DNA of 51,940 nt, taken from positions 1 through 51,940 of the forward strand of contig SHNJ01000024.1 in NCBI GenBank assembly GCA_004295055.1, in the 5' to 3' direction. Below are positions 1 through 6,365 of this stretch, in pieces. This DNA is from Alphaproteobacteria bacterium (lineage in GTDB: Bacteria; Pseudomonadota; Alphaproteobacteria; SHNJ01). Position numbers and translations under genes: made by a program. Position 1 is the first letter of the stretch, and each line of letters opens with the position of its first letter. Below the pieces are notes generated by a model, which was given only the letters and a program-made list of their open reading frames with translations, was not told the DNA's origin and did no database searches.

Positions 1-47
1 GATTTCGCACAATGACAATCCTTGCAACGGATATAAATGCAGCATCA

Positions 48-371
48 TCACAACGGCGGAAAAAAACATAAAATATAAGCGGCTGGCGCGATTTTACGCG
101 CCGCGACATGCGGAATGAAATACAGCGAGATTGCGTTAATGAAAAACGGCTGAAAGGCGATATGGATGTACCCCAGCAACGTCGCTACTTGATTGGCGGG
201 ATTGCCGCATTGTCCGATCACCGAATAGGTATAGGCCTGTAACGCTTCCATCAGCGAAAAATAACCAAGGCAGATCCACAAAACCGTCGGCTCTTTTTTA
301 TACGCCGCCCATGCGGTTGTGCCTAAACCAACCGCGGCCAATACTGTTGACGCTTCGCCGGACCAACACAT
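48..371 (-). CDS. DUF5765-like membrane protein, 3' part frameshifted
   Basis: The 107-residue product starts MCWSGEAST and carries about three hydrophobic segments plus conserved-looking blocks (YFSLMEALQ, NQVATLLGYIHIAFQPFFIN, LYFIP). I recognise these as typical of the DUF5765 family of uncharacterised inner-membrane proteins, which are normally about twice as long. The frame stops at 48-50 just after a run of seven A (60-66). Read one frame over, the strand stays open to the window edge and gives SAVVMMLHLYP, which fits the next hydrophobic segment. So the gene probably continues past the window start and is broken here by a one-base homopolymer indel. It diverges from the gene at 484. 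Function is unknown. Confidence 0.6.
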   Translation of the reverse strand: MCWSGEASTVLAAVGLGTTAWAAYKKEPTVLWICLGYFSLMEALQAYTYSVIGQCGNPANQVATLLGYIHIAFQPFFINAISLYFIPHVAARKIAPAAYILCFFPPL

Positions 372-483
372 GTTTTTTCCACAGAGTTTATTTCATCAAA
401 CTTTAACGATAGTTTCTTATATCCGTAATCATACGACTTTAAAAGTCCCGGGTGCTTGTTCTTTATTTTTATATGCAATAATA

Positions 484-1047
484 ATGGTAGCTGAGAGAAG
501 ACCTTATTCCCCTCAATTAACCACCGCAATGCAACAAATGCGGAAAGTGGACGAGCGCGATCTGCGGGAAAACGAGATTTTACCACGTTTAGACGAGTTG
601 TTCGGGGAAATAAGAGCCGGGTTAAAATCCGGCCGTCACCCCATCCTATTATCGGAACGTTTTTATGGTATCGTCAGCCACAGTCTGGCCGCGGCGCGGA
701 TGTTGGCGATGGGATTATGGGAACTGCAAGCCCAGCAAGAACGCGACGATATTTTAATACATGGTACAAACGAAATTGAAACGCCGCCCATGCGGCTGAT
801 TTTTGAAATCTCCACCGCCGCCAGGAATATGATCGAAAAAGGATACCCGGCTGATTTAAAGGTAAGAGAGCCGGAAGCGACTTTATTCGCCAATCCCTCT
901 GATGCCGAAATCTATAGCAAATTTATGCTGCGGCTGGACTTGGCCTATAATCATCAATTGCATCAACGCGCGGGTCAATATCTTGCCGCTTTAATTGCCA
1001 AAAGGCGGGGCGGGGGAAGATGCCGCTCTTTATCACACGCAGCATAA
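484..1047 (+). CDS. hypothetical protein, 187 aa
   Basis: I do not recognise this protein. It is soluble, rich in Arg, Glu and Leu, and looks mostly helical, with a basic tail (AKRRGGGR). I chose ATG 484 because the longer open frame back to 319 overlaps the divergent membrane gene and its extra N-terminus has no family character; ATG 529 is another option. There is no clear Shine-Dalgarno sequence before 484. It lies directly upstream of the rplK promoter, where secE and nusG would usually be found in this phylum, and is probably transcribed separately because a promoter lies at 1097-1125. Function unknown. Confidence 0.5.
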   Translation: MVAERRPYSPQLTTAMQQMRKVDERDLRENEILPRLDELFGEIRAGLKSGRHPILLSERFYGIVSHSLAAARMLAMGLWELQAQQERDDILIHGTNEIETPPMRLIFEISTAARNMIEKGYPADLKVREPEATLFANPSDAEIYSKFMLRLDLAYNHQLHQRAGQYLAALIAKRRGGGRCRSLSHAA

Positions 1048-1096
1048 TCATTATATATCAACTAGTTATTGCTAGATCTTCGCCTTTCCATTTTGC

Positions 1097-1125
1097 TTGC
1101 TAAAGATTGGAAAAACTCCTATAAA
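1097..1125 (+). promoter_or_regulatory. sigma70-type promoter of the rplKAJL operon
   Basis: TTGCTA at 1097-1102, a 17-bp spacer and TATAAA at 1120-1125 give a good housekeeping promoter. Transcription would start near 1132, leaving a leader of about 65 nt before rplK. The match is by eye. Confidence 0.55.
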
Positions 1126-1196
1126 CACCATTCGATTGCGGGAGGGGAGTGCCATCCTCGTATGCACCGCTGAACATTATATATTAGGAGTTAACA

Positions 1197-1628
1197 ATGG
1201 CAAAAAAGATTGATGGTTACATCAAGCTGCAGATCGCTGCAGGCAAAGCGAACCCATCTCCTCCGGTGGGTCCGGCGCTCGGTCAAAAGGGCGTGAACAT
1301 TATGGAGTTCTGCAAAGCATTTAACGCCGCGACGCAAAAAATGGAACCGGGTACTCCAGTTCCCGTGATCATCACCGTTTATTCGGATCGTTCGTTCACG
1401 TTCATCACCAAATTGCCGCCAGTATCTTTCTACGTTTTGAAAGAAGCGGGTTTGCAATCGGGTTCGAAAACCCCAGGCCGCGGCTTTGTTGGTAAAATCA
1501 AAAAATCGCAAATCAAGAAAATCGCAGAAGCGAAAATGCCGGATCTTAACGCCAACGATGTCGAAGGCGCCATGAACATGATCGCAGGCTCGGCCCGTTC
1601 CATGGGCATCGAAGTGGTGGAGGGCTAA
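1197..1628 (+). CDS. rplK: 50S ribosomal protein L11
   Basis: L11 binds the GTPase-associated region of 23S rRNA at the base of the ribosomal stalk and helps elongation factors act; it also affects RelA activation. The 143-residue length is standard. The N-terminal block PPVGPALGQ (22-30) and the C-terminal RNA-binding block [10 protein letters not shown] near the end are family signatures. The start has a strong AGGAG 7-8 nt upstream. It is the first gene of the rplK-rplA-rplJ-rplL operon, with rplA starting 1 nt after its stop codon. The usual secE-nusG pair is not immediately upstream. Confidence 0.97.
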   Translation: MAKKIDGYIKLQIAAGKANPSPPVGPALGQKGVNIMEFCKAFNAATQKMEPGTPVPVIITVYSDRSFTFITKLPPVSFYVLKEAGLQSGSKTPGRGFVGKIKKSQIKKIAEAKMPDLNANDVEGAMNMIAGSARSMGIEVVEG

Positions 1629-1629
1629 G

Positions 1630-2373
1630 ATGGCTGACAAAAAACAAACAACCAAAACCGCAATTCGCCCAGACTTAAAAGGTTACGGCAAACGTTTGCG
1701 TAAAGTATACGAAGGCATCAACCGCGAACAACGCTTTGCATTGACCGAAGCTGTAAAGATGGTCAAAGCCGCCGCGAAAGCAAAATTCGTCGAAACCATC
1801 GAAGTTTCTTTGAATTGCAATTTGGACACCGCGCAATCGGATCAAACCATGCGCGGCATGGTATCGTTGCCGCATGGCACCGGTAAATCGTTCCGCGTTG
1901 CCGTGTTCGCCAAAGGCCCGAAAGCCGAAGAAGCCAAAAAAGCCGGCGCCGAATTTGTTGGCGCGGATGATTTGGCCGAATTGATCAATAAAGGCGAAAT
2001 GAATTTTGATCGCTGTATCGCAACTCCGGATATGATGGGTGTTGTCGGTAAATTGGGTAAAGTATTGGGTCCAAAAGGCCTGATGCCAAATCCGAAATTG
2101 GGCACCGTGACCATGGATGTCGCTGGCGCCGTCGCCGCCGCCAAAGCCGGTCAAGTAGAATTCCGCGCCGAAAAAGCCGGAATCGTTCATGCTGGCGTTG
2201 CCAAGGCGAATTTCAGCGAAGCGCAAATCGTGGACAATATCAAAGCGTTCATGGATGCGATCAACAAAGCGAAACCGAGCGGAGCCAGCAAAGGCGCGTT
2301 CGTTACCAAAATGACCGTCAGTTCCACGATGGGACCTGGCGTGAAAGTGGATTTAACGTCGCTCGCGGCGTAA
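1630..2373 (+). CDS. rplA: 50S ribosomal protein L1
   Basis: L1 forms the mobile stalk near the E site that guides deacylated tRNA out, and in many bacteria represses its own operon by binding the leader mRNA. The product is 247 residues, slightly longer than the usual 230-235 because of a charged N-terminal extension. The signature [15 protein letters not shown] (146-160) is intact, as is the two-domain layout. It starts one base after the rplK stop codon, so translation is probably coupled. Downstream lies a 7-bp-unit hairpin repeat and then the rplJ leader. Confidence 0.97.
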   Translation: MADKKQTTKTAIRPDLKGYGKRLRKVYEGINREQRFALTEAVKMVKAAAKAKFVETIEVSLNCNLDTAQSDQTMRGMVSLPHGTGKSFRVAVFAKGPKAEEAKKAGAEFVGADDLAELINKGEMNFDRCIATPDMMGVVGKLGKVLGPKGLMPNPKLGTVTMDVAGAVAAAKAGQVEFRAEKAGIVHAGVAKANFSEAQIVDNIKAFMDAINKAKPSGASKGAFVTKMTVSSTMGPGVKVDLTSLAA

Positions 2374-2379
2374 AGAATT

Positions 2380-2448
2380 AGGTGTCAGGTGCCGGGTGTC
2401 AGGTATCAGGTTTAAAACCTGGAACCTGGAACCGGAAACCTGGAACCT
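2380..2448 (+). repeat. heptad-repeat hairpin (GGTNTCA type)
   Basis: The left arm is built of 7-bp units (TCAGGTG, CCGGGTG, TCAGGTA, TCAGGTT) and the right arm of complementary 7-bp units (ACCTGGA, ACCTGGA, ACCGGAA, ACCTGGA). Together they can fold into a long hairpin between rplA and the rplJ leader. The architecture is the same as the elements at 3195 and 26543, although the unit sequence differs. Confidence 0.6.
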
Positions 2449-2455
2449 ATAAATA

Positions 2456-2685
2456 CTGTCCAAGACTGCCAGTGTTGCAATGGTTTTTACCAGCGTGACT
2501 CAAAGAACTTCGGTTCGCTAGCAATAGACAGGAAAGAAGAATTTTGGACGTGCTGCGTCCGCTCTCCCTTTTCTCCTGGACAGCAATGCCTCGTCGAAGC
2601 CCGTAAGGGCGTAGACGGGTTAAGGTGGTTCGTTATGGCGTGTTGCCATGATGGGCTGTGTTTTAACAATAAACGGAGAAATACC
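2456..2685 (+). promoter_or_regulatory. L10-type mRNA leader of rplJ-rplL
   Basis: This 230-nt untranslated stretch before rplJ has a long-range closing stem, CTGTCCA at 2456-2462 pairing with TGGACAG at 2577-2583, and inner hairpins such as GGACGTGCTGCGTCC. Position and fold fit the L10 leader, the site where L10(L7/L12)4 represses translation of rplJL. Assignment rests on context and the visible pairing; a covariance-model search would settle it. Confidence 0.55.
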
Positions 2686-3195
2686 GTGAATAGAGACCAA
2701 AAAGCACAATTGGTTCAAGACGTCCAAGCCGATGCAAAAGACGCTGCCTTGATGGTAGTCGTACATATGTCCGGCCTGAGCGCATCGGAAACCGCTTCTT
2801 TGCGTCGCAAATCCGTGTCTAACAAAGTGAATCTGCGCGTGGTGAAAAACCGCCTCGCCAAATTGGCTTTCAAAGGCACCCAGTACGAGTCCTTGATCGA
2901 TTTGATGAAGGGCCCGACGGCACTCGCTTATTCCGCCGATCCCGTTGCTGCTGCCAAAGTTGTTGCTGAATTCGGCAACGATAATGACAAGCTGCAAATC
3001 GTGGGCGGCGCGATGGGTGACAAAACATTGTCGAAAGACGCTGTTTTGGCGCTATCGAAATTGCCAGGCATTAATGAATTGCGTGGCAAGTTGGTCGGAT
3101 TGTTGCAAGCCCCAGCGACGAAAATCGCTTGCGTGGTTCAAGCACCAGCCGGTCAATTGGCGCGGGTATTTGGCGCATATGGAAATAAGGCTTAG
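2686..3195 (+). CDS. rplJ: 50S ribosomal protein L10
   Basis: L10 anchors the L7/L12 dimers to the ribosome and, in complex with them, binds its own leader. The 169-residue product starts with the typical NRDQKAQLVQ block and has the RNA-binding core VVKNRLAKLAFKG. I place the start at GTG 2686, preceded by CGGAGAA, rather than at ATG 2635: homologues begin at this point, and the extra residues upstream would come from the leader RNA. The stop is TAG, and a heptad-repeat hairpin begins exactly at it. Confidence 0.93.
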   Translation: MNRDQKAQLVQDVQADAKDAALMVVVHMSGLSASETASLRRKSVSNKVNLRVVKNRLAKLAFKGTQYESLIDLMKGPTALAYSADPVAAAKVVAEFGNDNDKLQIVGGAMGDKTLSKDAVLALSKLPGINELRGKLVGLLQAPATKIACVVQAPAGQLARVFGAYGNKA

Positions 3196-3266
3196 GGTTT
3201 TGGGTAATGGGTTCCGGGTTTTGGAATTAAAATTTTCCTAAACCCAAACCCCAAACCCCAATGCCC
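3195..3266 (+). repeat. heptad-repeat hairpin (GGGTTTT type)
   Basis: Left arm units are GGGTTTT, GGGTAAT, GGGTTCC, GGGTTTT; the right arm is the complementary CCCAAAC-type series. The hairpin fills most of the rplJ-rplL gap. Its units are the same as in the arms flanking the four-helix-bundle gene at 26530, but no ORF lies inside this copy. Confidence 0.65.
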
Positions 3267-3289
3267 AGTAATTAACTAGGAGAACTAAC

Positions 3290-3667
3290 ATGACTGACTT
3301 GAATAAAATCGTAGACGAATTGTCCAAACTGACCGTTTTGGAAGCTGCTGAATTGTCGAAAATGCTCGAAGAAAAATGGGGCGTTTCGGCTGCTGCTCCG
3401 GTTGCTGTTGCCGCTGCTGGCGGCGCCGCTGCTGGTGCTGCTCCGGCTGCTGAGAAAACCGAATTCACCATTTTCTTGGCCGCTTCCGGCGACAAGAAAA
3501 TCGAAGTGATCAAAGAAGTTCGCGCGATCACCGGCCTTGGCTTGAAAGAAGCCAAAGACCTGGTCGAAGGCGCACCGAAAGTGGTCAAAGAAGGCGTTGG
3601 CAAAGAAGATGCGGAAAAAGCGAAAAAAGCTTTGGAAGCAGCAGGCGCCAAAGTCGAATTGAAGTAG
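3290..3667 (+). CDS. rplL: 50S ribosomal protein L7/L12
   Basis: L7/L12 forms the flexible stalk dimers that recruit translation GTPases. The 125-residue product has the N-terminal dimerisation helix (1-30), an Ala/Gly-rich hinge (about 33-54) and the C-terminal factor-binding domain with [20 protein letters not shown]. An AGGAG precedes the ATG. The gene ends in TAG, showing that amber is a working stop codon in this genome. It is the last gene of the operon; a terminator follows, so unlike most proteobacteria it is not directly continuous with rpoB. Confidence 0.97.
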   Translation: MTDLNKIVDELSKLTVLEAAELSKMLEEKWGVSAAAPVAVAAAGGAAAGAAPAAEKTEFTIFLAASGDKKIEVIKEVRAITGLGLKEAKDLVEGAPKVVKEGVGKEDAEKAKKALEAAGAKVELK

Positions 3668-3683
3668 TTTGCCTTTCGCAAAC

Positions 3684-3712
3684 TATCCCGAGCGTTATGC
3701 GCGAGGGATCTC
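3684..3712 (+). repeat. dispersed repeat, ATCCCGAGC...GAGGGATCTCC type
   Basis: TATCCCGAGCG...CGAGGGATCTCC matches the element at 17917 (inverted) and the longer palindrome at 50694. It sits between rplL and its terminator. Confidence 0.5.
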
Positions 3713-3734
3713 CTGGCAACGGGAGCAATCGTTT

Positions 3735-3763
3735 AAAAAGGCAGCTTCGGCTGCCTTTTTTTA
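3735..3763 (+). terminator. rho-independent terminator of rplKAJL
   Basis: Stem AAGGCAGC-TTCG-GCTGCCTT is followed by a T run. It closes the ribosomal operon before the accessory gene at 3851/3870. Confidence 0.85.
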
Positions 3764-3798
3764 TGGATTTAAAAGGGTAATTTAATAAGTATTGATTT

Positions 3799-3819
3799 TT
3801 ATCATCATTAAAGATACAA
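3799..3819 (+). promoter_or_regulatory. dyad-family site (weaker left half)
   Basis: The right half TTAAAGATACAA matches the 21-bp dyad seen at 5940, 17288 and 36154; the left half is degenerate. It lies 31 nt upstream of ATG 3851. Confidence 0.35.
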
Positions 3820-3869
3820 GCTTGAAAATAATAAAATAAAAAGGTGATATATGAAACCAGTACGGGCTG

Positions 3870-4616
3870 ATGCGAACACCAGATTTTTGGCAAGCGTGTC
3901 ATCGCAAATCGATCAATTCCGCGATAGGGGGGAATGTCAAAGGATTTTTTGATTTAATCCGTTCCGCCGCACAAGCCGGCGCGTCGCGGGAAACTCTGCG
4001 CGACATAGTATTTGCCGGAATTGATACAGTTCAGGATGTATTGGATGCTCTTTATCAGCAGCCAAATCAAGCTTCGGAATTTCAAAATCAGCTGAATAAT
4101 CAAAAAGTAAACACTATTATCCAAGCACGTAAATTATTGGAACTCGGCCACCGTTGTTTCGGCGCGGAATTTAATCATGAAAAACCGCGCGCTTTGGCTT
4201 TTCGTTTGGCGGATATTTTTGCAAATCCAAATTTGCATCCACGATCTTATGATATAGATGGAATGGACCATCCTTATTTTTCCGTTGGCGCTTATGGGTG
4301 CATGTTTGTTGGAATAGAAGGATATCAAGCAAAGAATTTAGAAAGCTTGGGCGTTTGCCTGATTCGTTTTGGCGAAGAAGGGCGCAGAAAATTTTGCGAT
4401 GCTATTTTACCATTCGCAAAGCCGAGAACCAGTGCACTGATTATCCATGACCAAGTCGCGGCAGGCGGGTACTATAGCTATGATCAGGTAACTCGCGTGC
4501 AATTTCATACGGCGGAAACCGGACTTACGCGCAGGCAAAGATTCTGGAATTGGGTAGGGGCTCGTGGTCACGCTCTGCGTCTTGGTTATGTGGGCGGTCG
4601 GGGTGCAAGGGCATAA
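3870..4616 (+). CDS. hypothetical protein, probably frameshifted near its start
   Basis: I do not recognise this 248-residue protein; it is mostly helical with a basic C-terminus. The first 20 residues look like out-of-frame translation and ATG 3870 has no ribosome-binding site. A better start is ATG 3851, which follows AAGGTGA and reads MKPVRADANTRFLASVSSQI before hitting a stop. Removing one G from the run of six at 3927-3932 joins that frame to this one as ...QFRDRGNVKGFFDLIRS. So the gene is probably 3851-4616 with a homopolymer indel, real or a sequencing error. A dyad-family site lies upstream of 3851. Confidence 0.5.
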   Translation: MRTPDFWQACHRKSINSAIGGNVKGFFDLIRSAAQAGASRETLRDIVFAGIDTVQDVLDALYQQPNQASEFQNQLNNQKVNTIIQARKLLELGHRCFGAEFNHEKPRALAFRLADIFANPNLHPRSYDIDGMDHPYFSVGAYGCMFVGIEGYQAKNLESLGVCLIRFGEEGRRKFCDAILPFAKPRTSALIIHDQVAAGGYYSYDQVTRVQFHTAETGLTRRQRFWNWVGARGHALRLGYVGGRGARA

Positions 4617-4676
4617 ATACTAACCCCTTTTCTATATGCTAATTTATTTTTAGGTTTCTGATTGCTATAGTTCGGT

Positions 4677-5441
4677 ATGTTCGAACTCACCACCGACATT
4701 CTTATGCTTTTATTCGCCACAGCTTTGGCGGCATCGACCATCGATGCGATGGCGGGTGGGGGCGGGCTGCTCACAATTCCAGTATTGATGACGACCGGCA
4801 TTCCGCCGCACATGGTCCTGGGCACCAACAAAATGCAGGCGATTTGCGGCACGTCGGTTGCCACATGGCGATATGCGCGCCAGGGACTGATCAATTGGAA
4901 ATCGATTCGCCCGGCGGTGATCGCGGCGTTGCTGGGTTCGGCATTGGGCACGATTGTGGTGCAACAAATATCCGCCGATTTTTTAAAACCGCTGGTGCCG
5001 TTTTTATTGATGGCGATGGCGTTGTATTTTTTATTGTCGCCCCGCCTGTCGGACCAAGACAGCCATGCGCGCATCGGCATGATGACATTCGCCGCGACTT
5101 TCGCCTTCGGCATCGCATTTTATGACGGGTTTTTTGGCCCCGGCGCGGGATCGTTTTACACCGCATCCTTGCTGGCATTTTTGGGCATGAATTTACAGCG
5201 CGCTACCGCCAACACCAAATTGCTGAACCTATCCAGCAATATGGGATCGTTGGCGATGTTTATTCTGGGCGGGAAAGTGATCTGGCTTGTGGCGGCGGTG
5301 ATGATTCCAGGACAAATAATCGGCGGGTATTGCGGCGCGCATTTGGCCATGCGTCATGGCGCCAAATTGATCAAACCGGTTTTGGTGGTTGTTTCGTTGG
5401 CGCTAAGCGCGAAATTATTATGGGCGCAGTTTGGCGGATAA
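4677..5441 (+). CDS. TSUP (TauE/SafE, YfcA-like) sulfite/organosulfonate exporter family protein
   Basis: The 254-residue product has about eight membrane segments and the repeated TSUP pattern: an N-terminal STIDAMAGGGGLLTIPVL block followed by LGTNKMQAICGTSVATWRYARQG, and a second half with YDGFFGPGAGSFYTASLLAFLGMNLQRATANTK. The family moves sulfite, sulfoacetate or other small organic anions across the inner membrane; the substrate cannot be told from sequence. It sits alone between rplL and rpoB, with the 5443 gene converging on it at a distance of one base. Confidence 0.85.
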   Translation: MFELTTDILMLLFATALAASTIDAMAGGGGLLTIPVLMTTGIPPHMVLGTNKMQAICGTSVATWRYARQGLINWKSIRPAVIAALLGSALGTIVVQQISADFLKPLVPFLLMAMALYFLLSPRLSDQDSHARIGMMTFAATFAFGIAFYDGFFGPGAGSFYTASLLAFLGMNLQRATANTKLLNLSSNMGSLAMFILGGKVIWLVAAVMIPGQIIGGYCGAHLAMRHGAKLIKPVLVVVSLALSAKLLWAQFGG

Positions 5442-5442
5442 A

Positions 5443-5901
5443 TTATTTACCCGGATTGCCTTGATTGCCGCCAGCAAGACTTAGAACCGTTTCAGTGCTC
5501 ACTGTTTGACGAGCAGGTCTTTGTAAACCGGCCATCATCGCATCTACCTCGGCGCCTTTACCGCGATTGCGCAAACCAAACGCAGCATGGTTATCCGCGT
5601 TCAATAAAATCTGTGCGCGCAATTCTGGGGGCATTGCGCCAATTAGTGCGGTCATTTCATTTAATTTATCGGTGCGCGCAAAAGCCGTAACGACATTATG
5701 TCCGGCCAAAATTCCGGCTTGTTCTGCCGGTGGTTTGGTTAATAATTCTGACCATAATGCATTAGTTTGTGGCTGCCCGGGGATTTTGGGTGCTTTAGTT
5801 ATTTTATGACCATCGGCTACATCACCTGTATGTCCTCTTCCTTCATTCCAAATGGCGTGCGAAATTTGATCTGGTTTTAAACCACCTAATGATATCGTCA
5901 T
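5443..5901 (-). CDS. hypothetical protein, 152 aa
   Basis: I do not recognise this protein. It has no membrane segment or signal peptide. The C-terminal part (ILLNADNHAAFGLRNRGKGAEVDAMMAGLQ) looks weakly like an ankyrin-type helix pair, but a single unit is not enough to call. The start ATG 5901 has GAGG and AAGGGG just upstream. A perfect 7+7 dyad of the family seen elsewhere in the window lies at 5940-5960, 38 bp upstream. Function unknown. Confidence 0.5.
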   Translation of the reverse strand: MTISLGGLKPDQISHAIWNEGRGHTGDVADGHKITKAPKIPGQPQTNALWSELLTKPPAEQAGILAGHNVVTAFARTDKLNEMTALIGAMPPELRAQILLNADNHAAFGLRNRGKGAEVDAMMAGLQRPARQTVSTETVLSLAGGNQGNPGK

Positions 5902-5939
5902 ACCTCTGTACCCCTTTTTAATTGCTTATCCATTAATAT

Positions 5940-5960
5940 TTATATCCTTTTAAGATATAA
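5940..5960 (-). promoter_or_regulatory. dyad-family site, perfect arms
   Basis: TTATATC-N7-GATATAA, a perfect 7+7 palindrome 38 bp upstream of the 5443-5901 gene. It shares spacing and sequence with the sites at 17288 and 36154. Confidence 0.5.
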
Positions 5961-6017
5961 TAATCAAGACACAAGTTTATAAGCCAATAATACCAGCGGA
6001 TAAACCCACTATTCACC

Positions 6018-6045
6018 TTGACTATTCCGAACCCGGTACTAATTT
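6018..6045 (+). promoter_or_regulatory. candidate rpoB promoter
   Basis: TTGACT (6018-6023), a 16-bp spacer and TAATTT (6040-6045). Another good -10-like hexamer, TATACT, is at 6111-6116 without a clear partner. The whole 5961-6365 gap holds this control region, a GC-rich imperfect hairpin near 6160-6185 and a small ORF. Confidence 0.35.
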
Positions 6046-6210
6046 AGTTTCATTAGTTAGTGTATTTTTGATATCATATTGAAATATTATTACGGTATGA
6101 CCGCAAAGATTATACTAGCCAAGTCCTTATAAATTCGCTATAAAATCACCTCTTTTGCCCGGGACGGTAGTACCGCTCCGTGGCATGCTGTTTTTTATAC
6201 GAGGGAAATT

Positions 6211-6297
6211 ATGACGCAAAAAAATTCGCCATGGCAGGTTTTTTCTATCTTCAACGTAAATTATCCCTCTGATTTTTTTGAATACTCGGTCAATTAA
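6211..6297 (+). CDS. possible 28-aa leader peptide upstream of rpoB
   Basis: ATG 6211 follows GAGGGAAATT at good spacing and opens a 28-codon frame ending in TAA, with product MTQKNSPWQVFSIFNVNY and on to FEYSVN. It lies in the rpoB leader, 68 nt before the rpoB start. The ribosome-binding site is better than chance, but nothing else shows that it is translated. I do not know a family for it. Confidence 0.3.
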   Translation: MTQKNSPWQVFSIFNVNYPSDFFEYSVN

Positions 6298-6365
6298 TTT
6301 TTAATTTTCGCATCCCACCCGGGAATTGCGCGTAACCCTTTTTGCAAGGACAGGAGCAGATCGCA

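Noticed and set aside
1191-2226. Minus-strand frames opposite rplK and rplA
   Set aside because: Ribosomal protein codon bias produces them; the plus-strand genes are certain.
2380-3266. Telomere-like or quadruplex-only G tracts
   Set aside because: Each G-rich tract has a complementary C-rich arm at the same locus, so a hairpin element explains it better.
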